A stretch of 41,998 nt of DNA from an uncultured bacterium (GCA_902779075.1 CACZAK010000014.1:1-41998), one strand, 5' to 3'. Counted from the stretch's first letter, positions 7,973 through 15,471 are shown. A program made the numbers and translations. The notes: generated by a model not told the origin, from the sequence alone.

Positions 7973-9654
7973 AATGGTGGGTAAAAAAGAACGGACATGC
8001 AGACGGGCCATTCTCCGAGGAAGACATTCGCAAACGTATTACGCTAAATCTTATTGGTTCACTTGATCGAGTGTCAATAGATGGCGTAAAATGGAATTAT
8101 TTAAAAGACACAGAACTCTGGCGTCCGTCTAAGCCGCAGCAAATTGCGGCGTCGCAATCACAAGTAGTTTTGCAAGAAGCTACGCCACCGCCTCAACCAT
8201 CTTTCTCTCCACAATTTTCTCCGTTGGAGTCGTGTGAAGAAGATCCTCCGCAAATATTGATTCCCAAACGGCTGCAAATGCCACAACCGGATTTTAAATC
8301 GCATAAGGTGAACAGTACCATTGTTGTAGCCGTAGGATTGGTCATGAGTTTGATTCTATTGGTTATTGGAACAGTTGTGATATTTTCGCGTTCAAGCAAT
8401 CACGAAGTTGAGAAAAATGACGTTGCGAGGCAACCTGAGAAAAGTCCACGGTCCGAGATTGCGACTTCCGGCGGTGATGGATTTGTCGCAGTAAGAGATA
8501 AGATTGCACTGATTGAATGCAAGGAAGGACGCGGAACAGGATTTCTCCTTGGAATGGACGGGAAGACTTTCCTTATTTCCAATGAGCATGTTATTCGTAG
8601 TTGTGGTGAGATTAAGGCGCGTCTAATTGATGGTACGCTTTTACAATTAGGCGAGTTTTCCGTTGCTGAAGACGGACGCGATCTTGCGCGATTTGAAGTA
8701 TTGAATTGTAAGAATGCACCTCTTAAACTGCGCAATTCACCCCCCAACATAAATGAACAAGTGACGCTGTACGGTAACAGTCTTGGAGGAGGCGTGGCCA
8801 CGGAGAGCAAAGGTTTCATTCAAGGCGTGGGACCAAAACGAATTGAGACGAACGCTGAAATCGTACATGGTAACAGCGGTAGCCCATTGGTCGATATGAA
8901 AGGCGAAGTGGTTGGGGTGGCAGCACTCATGGAACTCACCGATTCCGGAAAGGAAGATTGGAGTAATAGCAATACTCGCTATGACGGAAAGGTGAGGCGT
9001 TTCGCTGTGCGCCTTTCTGGGACCGCATGGAAGGTTTTGAAACGTAATGAATACGAAGCGCAGATTCGTGCACTGACTGAATATGTGACATATTGGAACT
9101 ACCTTGTGCCGTTTTTGATGTTTGATTCGCGTAACGTACCAGACTCGAACCTTGTGTATAATGATTTGTGCTCCAAGGCATTCAATTCGACAGAATCTGG
9201 GTTTGATGAAATGATGAAAGCTGTGTCAAACGCATACGAGAAACGGGGCAAGTCGTATATAAGATGGGACGAACGCATCAGGGGACGCAAGGAGTTCGTT
9301 CGCCGCCTCCAGACCGGAATAGACGAGAAAGAACTTTCAGAGGTTGCTGCCAAAAAAGCGCTGGCTGAATACGATGACAAAACGGAAAAGTCGTATGAGA
9401 AAATGAAGGATGCATTAAAGGCTATGATTCTTGTACGCAAGGAGGCGCTGACCCATGCGCAAAAGTTCCTTAATGATCAGTCATGGGATGCGCCGCAGGT
9501 CGTAAATGGTTATGATGGTGATCTGCGGGAAAGTGTAAGTTGGTACCGCGAAGGATGTAAATATTTCACTGATTTGATGAATCAAAAGTTAAAAGACTTG
9601 AATAAAGGCATCAATGAGATTGAAAAAGGAGATGACGACGATGAGAACGATTGA
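7969..9654 (+). CDS. GYF-membrane-trypsin-like serine protease
   Basis: 561 aa. Residues 1-~51 form a GYF_2-like domain (KWWVKKNGHADGPFSEEDI). A Pro-rich linker follows (~72-105), then one membrane helix at ~117-139 and a chymotrypsin-fold protease (~172-355). The triad is visible: His207 in SNEHV, Asp238 in GRDLARF and Ser303 in GNSGSP. The last ~200 residues are charged and helical. Charge around the helix (KSHK before, acidic after) puts the protease outside the cytoplasm. The catalytic domain, including its tail SNTRYDGKVRRFAVRLSGTAW, is clearly related to the secreted protease at 23737-24477. It starts in an ATGA overlap with the previous gene and shares its GYF type with the operon's GTPase. 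It is the likely output of the system; its substrate is unknown. Confidence 0.85.
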   Translation: MKWWVKKNGHADGPFSEEDIRKRITLNLIGSLDRVSIDGVKWNYLKDTELWRPSKPQQIAASQSQVVLQEATPPPQPSFSPQFSPLESCEEDPPQILIPKRLQMPQPDFKSHKVNSTIVVAVGLVMSLILLVIGTVVIFSRSSNHEVEKNDVARQPEKSPRSEIATSGGDGFVAVRDKIALIECKEGRGTGFLLGMDGKTFLISNEHVIRSCGEIKARLIDGTLLQLGEFSVAEDGRDLARFEVLNCKNAPLKLRNSPPNINEQVTLYGNSLGGGVATESKGFIQGVGPKRIETNAEIVHGNSGSPLVDMKGEVVGVAALMELTDSGKEDWSNSNTRYDGKVRRFAVRLSGTAWKVLKRNEYEAQIRALTEYVTYWNYLVPFLMFDSRNVPDSNLVYNDLCSKAFNSTESGFDEMMKAVSNAYEKRGKSYIRWDERIRGRKEFVRRLQTGIDEKELSEVAAKKALAEYDDKTEKSYEKMKDALKAMILVRKEALTHAQKFLNDQSWDAPQVVNGYDGDLRESVSWYREGCKYFTDLMNQKLKDLNKGINEIEKGDDDDEND

Positions 9655-10492
9655 GCGAAAAGAACTGGATTGGCATCTTGGGGATATCGAACAGAGGTTC
9701 GGATTCCGGGGTGCAAAGTACACAGACGCGAACATGTGGTTCGTGTTCCTTGTGACAGCACTGATTACAGGGGCGTTTTTTATCGGCCTCTGCCATGTAC
9801 CGACGCACATTCGCAACCACCCCGCCATAGCCATAATACTGGCTCGCGGCTGGACTCCATACGCCATGATCTCGCTCTTCACATTGGCCATGGTGACACT
9901 TTTCGTAAAATGGCGCAAACTCGCATTCCAGCGTAGGGCATTCAAGATTGAGTTAATTCCTGTTGGGGCATCGTTCGCACTTACTCAGGAAACCGCCCTT
10001 GACGTTTTGGGGATGCTTAACAAGGCAGTTGACGATCCAAAGCGGTTTGTCCTTTTCAACCGCATCGAGCGGGCACTTCTCAATCTTAAGAACGTCGGTA
10101 ATATATCAGATGTTTCTGAGATGTTGCGTACCTCTGCAGAAAACGACGAGAACCATGTAGATTCAAGTTATGGACTGTTGTCGGGCATCGTCTGGGTTAT
10201 TCCTATTCTCGGCTTCATTGGCACTGTGATTGGTCTTTCAGGCGCGATAGGCGGCTTTGGCGCAGTTCTCAACTCCGATGCATCTGCGGCATCGTTGAAG
10301 GCAGGCCTTGCACCCGTGACGGGAAACTTAAGCGTGGCGTTCGACACCACGTTCCTCGCACTTGTGCTTGCGATGGTTGTCCAGATGATGATGACGATTC
10401 TTCGCAGGCAAGAAGACCTGTTTCTGGACACATGCCGGGATTATGTACACGGCAATATCATCTCCCGTCTGAAATTCGTCAAGAACGGATGA
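9641..10492 (+). CDS. MotA/TolQ/ExbB-type proton-channel protein
   Basis: 283 aa with four membrane helices at ~33-52, 73-90, 182-203 and 227-252. The third contains IPILGFIGTVIGLSG and the fourth GNLSVAFDTTFLALVLAM, the pore-lining signatures of the MotA/TolQ/ExbB family. A cytoplasmic loop of ~90 residues lies between helices 2 and 3. Such proteins form pentamers that surround a dimer of MotB/ExbD-type partners and turn ion flow into movement. Two candidate partners follow directly. ATG 9641 is chosen because GGAG (9628-9631) lies 9 bases upstream; ATG 9632 would be too close. The gene overlaps the protease stop by 14 bases. There is no long coiled-coil tail as in ZorA. Confidence 0.85.
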   Translation: MRTIERKELDWHLGDIEQRFGFRGAKYTDANMWFVFLVTALITGAFFIGLCHVPTHIRNHPAIAIILARGWTPYAMISLFTLAMVTLFVKWRKLAFQRRAFKIELIPVGASFALTQETALDVLGMLNKAVDDPKRFVLFNRIERALLNLKNVGNISDVSEMLRTSAENDENHVDSSYGLLSGIVWVIPILGFIGTVIGLSGAIGGFGAVLNSDASAASLKAGLAPVTGNLSVAFDTTFLALVLAMVVQMMMTILRRQEDLFLDTCRDYVHGNIISRLKFVKNG

Positions 10493-10493
10493 A

Positions 10494-11294
10494 ATGAGAA
10501 AAAGACGACAGAGTGTCCGGTTCTCGCTATTTGCGTTTCAGGACATCATAACAGGATTGTGCGGAGTGCTGATCCTGCTGGTGCTGCTCATGCTCGTTGA
10601 TTTTGTCACAGCCCCTGAACGTAGAGTTGTGGAGCCGGATTCAATGAACGAAACAGATGATAGCATTGAAATCCTGCGGAAGGAAATTCGACGGCTTGAG
10701 TATGAACTCGCCAAAGCACGTGACGCCGCCCGCACGACGATTATATCCGTGAAGGACTCTGCTGCGCCCGAAGTTGCGGCGAAGTTGACAGCGGAAATGA
10801 GTGAAAAGGAAAAAGAACTTGCAGCGCTTGTTTCTCAGGTCGCAGATTTACAGACTCGAGTAGCGAAGGCAAAAGACGCTGATGTGAGAAACAAGAAGAA
10901 GGTGCGGGAAATGGAAGAAACGCGCCGCATTCTTGAAGGGAAAATAGCAGCCTTGAAAAACAAGAAAGGCGTCACACTCATTCCAGAACGGGGAACGTTC
11001 AAATCGCCAGTGTACATCATTTGTGGGAAGGGGGGCGTAGAGATACTACGCCCATTGAAAAAGAATGCAAAGCGAAAATGGGTGAATGGTGATAACTTGC
11101 GTGACGGCGTGACGGAAGCTCTTCTCGATCTTGATCATACTACACACACAGTCATTCTTCTCGTTAGGCCGTCAGGAGTAGATATGATGGATGATCTTTC
11201 CAGACTGACGAAGAGTTTGGGATTCAGTTATGGGCGAGACCCGTTGGAGGAGGATGTGGAGGTGTCCATTGGAGAAGCTGGAGGTGGGAAATGA
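10494..11294 (+). CDS. MotB/ExbD-like stator partner, paralogue 1
   Basis: 266 aa. A short basic N-terminus (MRKRRQSVRF) leads into FSLFAFQDIITG and one membrane helix (~18-39). Asp17 sits at the helix entrance, the position of the proton-carrying Asp in MotB, ExbD and ZorB. Residues ~55-155 are a coiled coil. A C-terminal domain (~165-255) contains VILLVRPSG and GFSYGRDPLEED. The link to the stator family is by layout and context rather than a strong sequence match. It starts 1 base after the channel protein's stop and overlaps the next gene by ATGA. It probably forms the periplasmic arm of the stator with the following paralogue. Confidence 0.65.
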   Translation: MRKRRQSVRFSLFAFQDIITGLCGVLILLVLLMLVDFVTAPERRVVEPDSMNETDDSIEILRKEIRRLEYELAKARDAARTTIISVKDSAAPEVAAKLTAEMSEKEKELAALVSQVADLQTRVAKAKDADVRNKKKVREMEETRRILEGKIAALKNKKGVTLIPERGTFKSPVYIICGKGGVEILRPLKKNAKRKWVNGDNLRDGVTEALLDLDHTTHTVILLVRPSGVDMMDDLSRLTKSLGFSYGRDPLEEDVEVSIGEAGGGK

Positions 11295-12163
11295 ACCGCG
11301 GGAAGAAGGAACCGACTACTGGCAGTCTCGACATGTTGCTTGATACGATGTGCAACACGTTTGGTGGTGTCTGTTTCATCGCGCTCATGGTGGCTATACT
11401 TACGGCAATGACTCCCAAGTCGAGTGAAGATGCTATGGATGGAGAGGCTGAAGCAAAGATGCTGGTGGACCGCGAGAAAACCAATCTTGCTCGAAAGCGT
11501 GATGAGTTGAAGTCGGCGATTGAAATCCAAAAATCGTTTCTTGCCACTAATCAAGCAACGGCAGCTATTAGTGCAGCTGCGCTTACACAGGGTCTTTCAT
11601 CCAATACTACGGCCATCGCCAGACTGAAAGCCCAAAGAGCCGAATTTGAGGATATGCTTGCTGCGCTAAAGACGGATGCTGACTACAGCAAGCGGGAAGC
11701 AGCGCGTCTTGAACGGCTTTTGAAAGAACTCGAAGAACGGTTAGGCAAGCCTATCGGGAAACAGCGGTCGGTTCGAACGCCCACGGAACGTGAAGTGTCA
11801 GGATTGAGGTGCGAGGATTTCTGGTTGCGCAAAGGAAGGTTGTATTTACTTAGAAACCGACAACAGTGCAAGTGTGAAATGCTTCGCGATTCATCAGGTA
11901 AACCTCATCAATGGAACTTTACGGTTATTCTTGGCGCAGGGTATCGTGTGGATGAGTCATTTTTTAACGGACTTGACTGGAACCAGATAAAAAATGATTT
12001 GAACACACAGGGGTATGTGCGCATTTATTCAGACAGGGAATCGTTCCCGCAGCTGTGCGAATTACGAGATGCTTTGATACATTATCACAAACAATACAAC
12101 TGGCACATCCATGAAAAGGAGGTGCTTTCATTCGTGGAGGGTTACGATGGCCGTATTCAATAA
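11291..12163 (+). CDS. MotB/ExbD-like stator partner, paralogue 2
   Basis: 290 aa with the same plan as the previous gene: a basic N-terminus, SLDMLLDTMCNTFGG and one membrane helix (~20-40) with Asp14 and Asp18 at its entrance, a coiled coil (~55-155) and a C-terminal domain with FTVILGAG and YVRIYSDRESFPQL. It differs strongly from paralogue 1 in sequence, so this is not a recent duplication. Since MotB/ExbD-type partners act as dimers, the two genes may form an obligate heterodimer inside one pentameric channel. It overlaps paralogue 1 by ATGA and the Sel1 gene by 17 bases. Confidence 0.6.
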   Translation: MNRGKKEPTTGSLDMLLDTMCNTFGGVCFIALMVAILTAMTPKSSEDAMDGEAEAKMLVDREKTNLARKRDELKSAIEIQKSFLATNQATAAISAAALTQGLSSNTTAIARLKAQRAEFEDMLAALKTDADYSKREAARLERLLKELEERLGKPIGKQRSVRTPTEREVSGLRCEDFWLRKGRLYLLRNRQQCKCEMLRDSSGKPHQWNFTVILGAGYRVDESFFNGLDWNQIKNDLNTQGYVRIYSDRESFPQLCELRDALIHYHKQYNWHIHEKEVLSFVEGYDGRIQ

Positions 12164-13418
12164 ACTAAACGCCGCCAAGGTTATGTTTCTGGCGACATTG
12201 ACAACTTGGGCTGTTACAGAGATGCCCTTGGAAGAGTGTCGTGAAAAAGCAGCGGCTGGTGATGCTGAAGCGCAGTATCAATTGGGACAACGCTACGAAG
12301 AGGGACGGGGTCTCTCCCGAAATGGCATCCGGGCCGTGATTCAATACAAGAAGGCTGCGGAACAAAAGCACCGTAAGGCATGTAAACGATTGTCCGAACT
12401 GCATTCTCGCGGTGAGTTTGTGAAGAAGGATTCCGCTATAGCAGCGAAATATCGTGCCTTGGCAAGCGGCGATAACGCGGAGATAGCTATTGCCAAGGCA
12501 TCAGAGGAAGAAAGTAAAAGTACGGATACGGTAGATGATATTGAAGTTGCTCTTGACTGGATACTTGGACGTAACGGAAAACGAAAAGACCCTAAAATCG
12601 GAATCCGTATGCTTTGCGATGCGGCTAAGGATAGGCCAATTGCCAAGGGTGTTTTCATTAAGCGTTGGATGAAAGGAGACCTTGACGATGCTTTAGAGGT
12701 GTTGACGGACGAAGAATGGACGCTTATTGAATCATGGTTTGAAGAGGCGTTCCGTTTGGGGGGCTCATGGAAAAAATGCGGACTTATCTTGGGGAATAAA
12801 GCATTTCGTAATAAACATTATACGGCAGCAATATCCTTTTATCAGGCAGCAGGACGTGTTGGGGTGCCGAAGGCATGGTACTTCCTTGGATGCCTGTATT
12901 GGACTGGCAGTAATAAAGAGAAATGGGGAACCCCTGACCATGTAAAATCTGACCGCAATGCCATGGACGCTTTCATACAAACGTTAAAGATCAACCCGCG
13001 CCATGTGGATGCAAAGTGGAATTTGGGATTGATATACTTGTTTTCAGATGATAAACAGTGCAGAAACTATAAAAAGGCACATGATATTTTTAGTGAACTG
13101 TACAGAAATGGCGGTGCAAATAACAAGTGGATACTTTACGATTACGGTCTTTCGGGATTGTTGATTACGGAGGAAATGATAAGCAATGTACTTAAGGAAT
13201 ATGGGCGAATCAAAGATCCACATTATTACGCCCGTGGGCGTATAGACTATGATGTCGTTGTGAGGCGAACTCAAAGGACAAAGAGTGAGCTAGAGGCGAA
13301 ACATAAATCTCTTCTGAAAGAAGAGAAACGATATCTGCAATATATTAAACAGGCAGCGGATATGGGATGCGAACCAGCACAGAAGTTAGTGGAAAAAATC
13401 CAGTCCTCTTACGATTGA
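12147..13418 (+). CDS. Exported Sel1-repeat protein, last gene of the island operon
   Basis: 423 aa from ATG 12147, chosen because GGAGG (12136-12140) lies 6 bases before it. An in-frame codon at 12111 has no such site. The N-terminus (MAVFNKLNAAKVMFLATLTTWAV) looks like a signal peptide or membrane anchor. Sel1-type helical repeats follow: AEAQYQLGQRYEEGRGLSR at ~43-61, with later ones at ~230-330 (AWYFLGCLYWTGS, AKWNLGLIYLF), and the end is again Sel1-like (YIKQAADMGCEPAQKLVEK). Sel1 repeats are protein-binding scaffolds. It overlaps the preceding stator gene by 17 bases and is probably a periplasmic adaptor of the same system. Confidence 0.75.
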   Translation: MAVFNKLNAAKVMFLATLTTWAVTEMPLEECREKAAAGDAEAQYQLGQRYEEGRGLSRNGIRAVIQYKKAAEQKHRKACKRLSELHSRGEFVKKDSAIAAKYRALASGDNAEIAIAKASEEESKSTDTVDDIEVALDWILGRNGKRKDPKIGIRMLCDAAKDRPIAKGVFIKRWMKGDLDDALEVLTDEEWTLIESWFEEAFRLGGSWKKCGLILGNKAFRNKHYTAAISFYQAAGRVGVPKAWYFLGCLYWTGSNKEKWGTPDHVKSDRNAMDAFIQTLKINPRHVDAKWNLGLIYLFSDDKQCRNYKKAHDIFSELYRNGGANNKWILYDYGLSGLLITEEMISNVLKEYGRIKDPHYYARGRIDYDVVVRRTQRTKSELEAKHKSLLKEEKRYLQYIKQAADMGCEPAQKLVEKIQSSYD

Positions 13419-13544
13419 GTCAACACCAATGCAAAAGTACGCATGTGTACGGTTTGGGGCAAGGCGAACCTTACGGATGCGGCGTGGGTGTGCCCCACGA
13501 ACTCCGGCCACCGGTTCTTCAAGGTGAAGGTTGAGTTACCATAG
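13419..13544 (+). pseudogene. Orphan C-terminal remnant of an exported protein
   Basis: Directly after the Sel1 gene's TGA and in the same frame, the sequence reads on as SNTNAKVRMCTVWGKANLTDA, then AWVCPTNSGHRFFKVKVELP and TAG (13542-13544). The WxxPTNxxHRFFKVKVE-type ending resembles C-terminal tails of secreted Verrucomicrobiota/Kiritimatiellota proteins (from memory, not checked). There is no start or body, so it is a fragment left by recombination. A readthrough extension of the Sel1 protein is possible but unlikely. Confidence 0.5.
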
Positions 13545-13555
13545 GCGGCTATCAG

Positions 13556-13870
13556 TCACAAAATCGCGGCGGCATTCCGGGGAACGAACGCCGGAATCAA
13601 CTTCTTGATTCGGGACCATGTTCCAGATTCGGCAACGCCGAGGTCGTAGTTGCTCTGGAGATTGAGCCAGAACTGTGGCTCAATCTTGAAATAGGCACCG
13701 AGCCGAAGTGCCGTATCGGCTGAAATGGCCCGCCTGCCATGTACAATGGCACTGATGCGCGGAGCGGGCACGCGAATGTCGATCGCCAGTTGGTTCTGGC
13801 TGATGCCAAGCGGCTCCAAAAACTCTTCTTTAAGAATCTCTCCAGGATGAATCAGGTTTTTCGTGCGCAT
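13556..13870 (-). CDS. higA: HigA-type antitoxin (XRE family)
   Basis: 104 aa, minus strand, reading MRTKNLIHPGEILKEEFLEP, then LGISQNQLAIDIRVPAPRIS and IVHGRRAISADTALRLG. This is the VapI/HigA helix-turn-helix family, with the typical HPGEIL start and the FWLNLQSNYDL segment. ATG 13870 is preceded by GAGGAGG at the usual spacing, so the in-frame TTG at 13885 is not needed. It follows higB by 11 bases, the toxin-first order usual for higBA. HigA should bind the toxin and repress the palindromic promoter at 14168-14196. The antitoxin is intact although the toxin carries a stop codon. Confidence 0.88.
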   Translation of the reverse strand: MRTKNLIHPGEILKEEFLEPLGISQNQLAIDIRVPAPRISAIVHGRRAISADTALRLGAYFKIEPQFWLNLQSNYDLGVAESGTWSRIKKLIPAFVPRNAAAIL

Positions 13871-13881
13871 TTTCTTCCTCC

Positions 13882-14160
13882 TCAATGATAATCAACGATT
13901 TCGACTCCCTCGGCGTTGCTGCCATTCCACTTGAAACATATTCGCCATTGGCCGTTGATGCGTATGCTCCATTGGCCTTGTCGGTCTCAATTTAATGATT
14001 CAAGATGGTTGCCAGGGGGAACCCGCAAGGTCTCGACCTGCGTTGCGGCGGCAATCATGTCTAACTTTCGCAGCGCAATCCGCGCAATCGCATTGAACCG
14101 GCGGCTGGCGCCGGTTTCATACAATTCACGCGTGTCTTTGTCCCTGAAAGATGAAATCAT
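13882..14160 (-). pseudogene. higB: HigB-type toxin interrupted by an in-frame TGA
   Basis: From ATG 14160 the frame reads MISSFRDKDTRELYETGASR...LRVPPGNHLESLN, stops at TGA (13987-13989, codon 58), and then continues in the same frame as DRQGQWSIRINGQWRICFKW...EGVEIVDYH to TGA 13882-13884. With the stop read through, the length is 92 residues, exactly that of HigB (RelE/ParE fold). The family normally has Gly at the interrupted position (LxGDRxGQ), so a single GGA-to-TGA change explains the lesion. No ribosome site is visible before the start. The truncated product would lack the catalytic C-terminal half and should be inactive. Confidence 0.85.
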
Positions 14161-14167
14161 GTGGTGT

Positions 14168-14196
14168 AGTATATTACGCGACGCGTAATATGTCAA
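14168..14196 (-). promoter_or_regulatory. higBA promoter with 21-bp perfect palindromic operator
   Basis: On the minus strand TTGACA (14196-14191) and TATACT (14173-14168) are separated by exactly 17 bases. The stretch 14171-14191 is a perfect palindrome, ATATTACGCG-A-CGCGTAATAT, that fills the spacer and overlaps both boxes. This is the expected layout for autorepression by the HigA antitoxin. The -10 box ends only 7 bases before the higB ATG. Confidence 0.8.
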
Positions 14197-14229
14197 GCGC
14201 AAAAAAGACGCATTCCACCGCAACTTTCC

Positions 14230-14255
14230 CCAGTGAATCATGCCAGTGAATCATG
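14230..14255 (+). repeat. 13-bp direct tandem repeat upstream of the LysR promoter
   Basis: CCAGTGAATCATG occurs twice head to tail (14230-14242 and 14243-14255), followed by CCATTGCC, which begins a third partial copy running into the -35 box. It could be a regulator site or a simple duplication. Confidence 0.5.
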
Positions 14256-14258
14256 CCA

Positions 14259-14287
14259 TTGCCACGGCATAACGGATTTGGTAAAAT
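14259..14287 (+). promoter_or_regulatory. Predicted promoter of the LysR gene
   Basis: TTGCCA (14259-14264) and TAAAAT (14282-14287) are 17 bases apart, with TTTGG just before the -10 box, as in other promoters of this window. TGCCACGGCA overlaps the -35 box as a small palindrome. The leader to the start codon is about 130 bases. Confidence 0.55.
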
Positions 14288-14426
14288 AGTGGCCAACGGC
14301 ACAATGGTAGTGCAATTGAATTGGCTTGCAATCGTGTATGGAGAAAAAGTGAAGAAGAAACTTCCTAATACAGATGACTTTTGTTGGGATAGTTTTGTTT
14401 TCTTTGCAAGTTGAAAGGATGCAGAC

Positions 14427-15329
14427 ATGACTCTTCAGCAACTTAAGTACGCGGACGCGGTTGCGGCGTGCGGATCGATAAGCGAGGCAGCTCGGCGGTG
14501 CTTTGTCACGCAGCCGACACTTACGGAGGCGGTGCGTCTCTTGGAGGAGGAGCTGCGCATCGCCATATTCACGCGGTCGCCAAAGGGCGTGAGCGTGACG
14601 CGCGAGGGCGAGGAGTTCCTGGCGTCCGCGCGGCAAATCCTAGACGACGCGGCGCGCATCTCCGAGAAATACACGGGCAAGGCCGTGAGGCGTCCGCAGT
14701 TCGCCGTCTCCTGCCAGCACTACGCCTTTGCCGTAGAGGCGTTCATGGACGTCGTGGGGGCGAACGACGCTGTGTCCTATGACTTCACGCTGCGCGAGAC
14801 CGTGACGAGCGAGATCATCGACGACGTGGCGCGCCACCGCAGCGAGGTGGGCGTGCTCTACCTCTCCCGCCGCAACGAGCGCGCGATCATGAAGATACTG
14901 CGCAAGGAGGAGCTTGTGTTCGAGGAGCTTTTCGAGGCGAAGCCTCATGTGTTTTTGGGAAAGAAGCATCCGCTTGCCAAGAAGAAGTCCATTCGTCCGC
15001 AGGAACTTGACGACTACCCGTATCTCACGTACGAGCAGGGGGCCGAGAACGCGCTCTACTTCGCGGAGGAGGTCATGCCCGCGATTGACCGGAAGAAGAA
15101 CATCCGCGTCAGGGACCGCGCCACGATGACGAATCTCGTGCTGGGTCTGAACGGCTTCACCGTCGCGTCTGGCGCGCATGCCAAGGGATACAACCCCGCG
15201 ATCGTCTCAATACCGCTGAAGATGGACGACTCAATCCGCGTGGGGATCGTGCGCCGCGGCGGCATCCCGCTTTCCGCTGCGGGGGCGGCGTTCGTGGACG
15301 CGATCCGCGCTCGCCTGGCGGACAAATAG
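14427..15329 (+). CDS. LysR-family transcriptional regulator
   Basis: 300 aa. Residues 1-~60 are the LysR winged helix-turn-helix (LQQLKYADAVAACGSISEAA, then FVTQPTLTEAVRLLEEEL). A linker helix follows, then a substrate-binding domain of periplasmic-binding fold (~90-295). GAAAGGA (14413-14419) lies 7 bases before the ATG. The gene lies just upstream of and co-directional with metY, a barrel-protein gene and cysK, so control of sulfur amino acid synthesis (a CysB- or MetR-like role with O-acetylserine or homocysteine as inducer) is a reasonable guess. The ligand cannot be read from the sequence. The base composition rises sharply here compared with the island to the left. Confidence 0.85.
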   Translation: MTLQQLKYADAVAACGSISEAARRCFVTQPTLTEAVRLLEEELRIAIFTRSPKGVSVTREGEEFLASARQILDDAARISEKYTGKAVRRPQFAVSCQHYAFAVEAFMDVVGANDAVSYDFTLRETVTSEIIDDVARHRSEVGVLYLSRRNERAIMKILRKEELVFEELFEAKPHVFLGKKHPLAKKKSIRPQELDDYPYLTYEQGAENALYFAEEVMPAIDRKKNIRVRDRATMTNLVLGLNGFTVASGAHAKGYNPAIVSIPLKMDDSIRVGIVRRGGIPLSAAGAAFVDAIRARLADK

Positions 15330-15367
15330 AAAGGCTTCTTGCAGCGTGGGTTCCCGTCGCGCTTGGT

Positions 15368-15393
15368 ATAGGAATAACCTATTGCCATGCAAT
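15368..15393. promoter_or_regulatory. Two palindromes before metY, candidate LysR sites
   Basis: ATAGG-AATAA-CCTAT (15368-15382) is followed at once by ATTGC-CAT-GCAAT (15381-15393), sharing two bases. Both lie between the LysR stop and the metY start, where a LysR activator would bind. A weak -10 (GATACT, 15430-15435) lies downstream. Assignment to this LysR protein is by position only. Confidence 0.4.
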
Positions 15394-15471
15394 GAATCTT
15401 CCGATTACCCATTAGCGGGGGAAATGTGAGATACTATTCGCCGTTGACACCACCAGAAAGGAGCAACGGCA

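Noticed and set aside
9641..12163. Zorya defence system (ZorA/ZorB)
   Set aside because: Stator-type genes are present, but ZorA's long tail, the ZorC/ZorD or ZorE genes, and any helicase or nuclease are missing. The partners here are a GTPase, a GAP1-like protein and a protease.
13882..14160. TGA-to-glycine recoding as explanation of higB
   Set aside because: Many intact genes in this window end in TGA (for example gatA, recA and the operon GTPase), so TGA is a normal stop.
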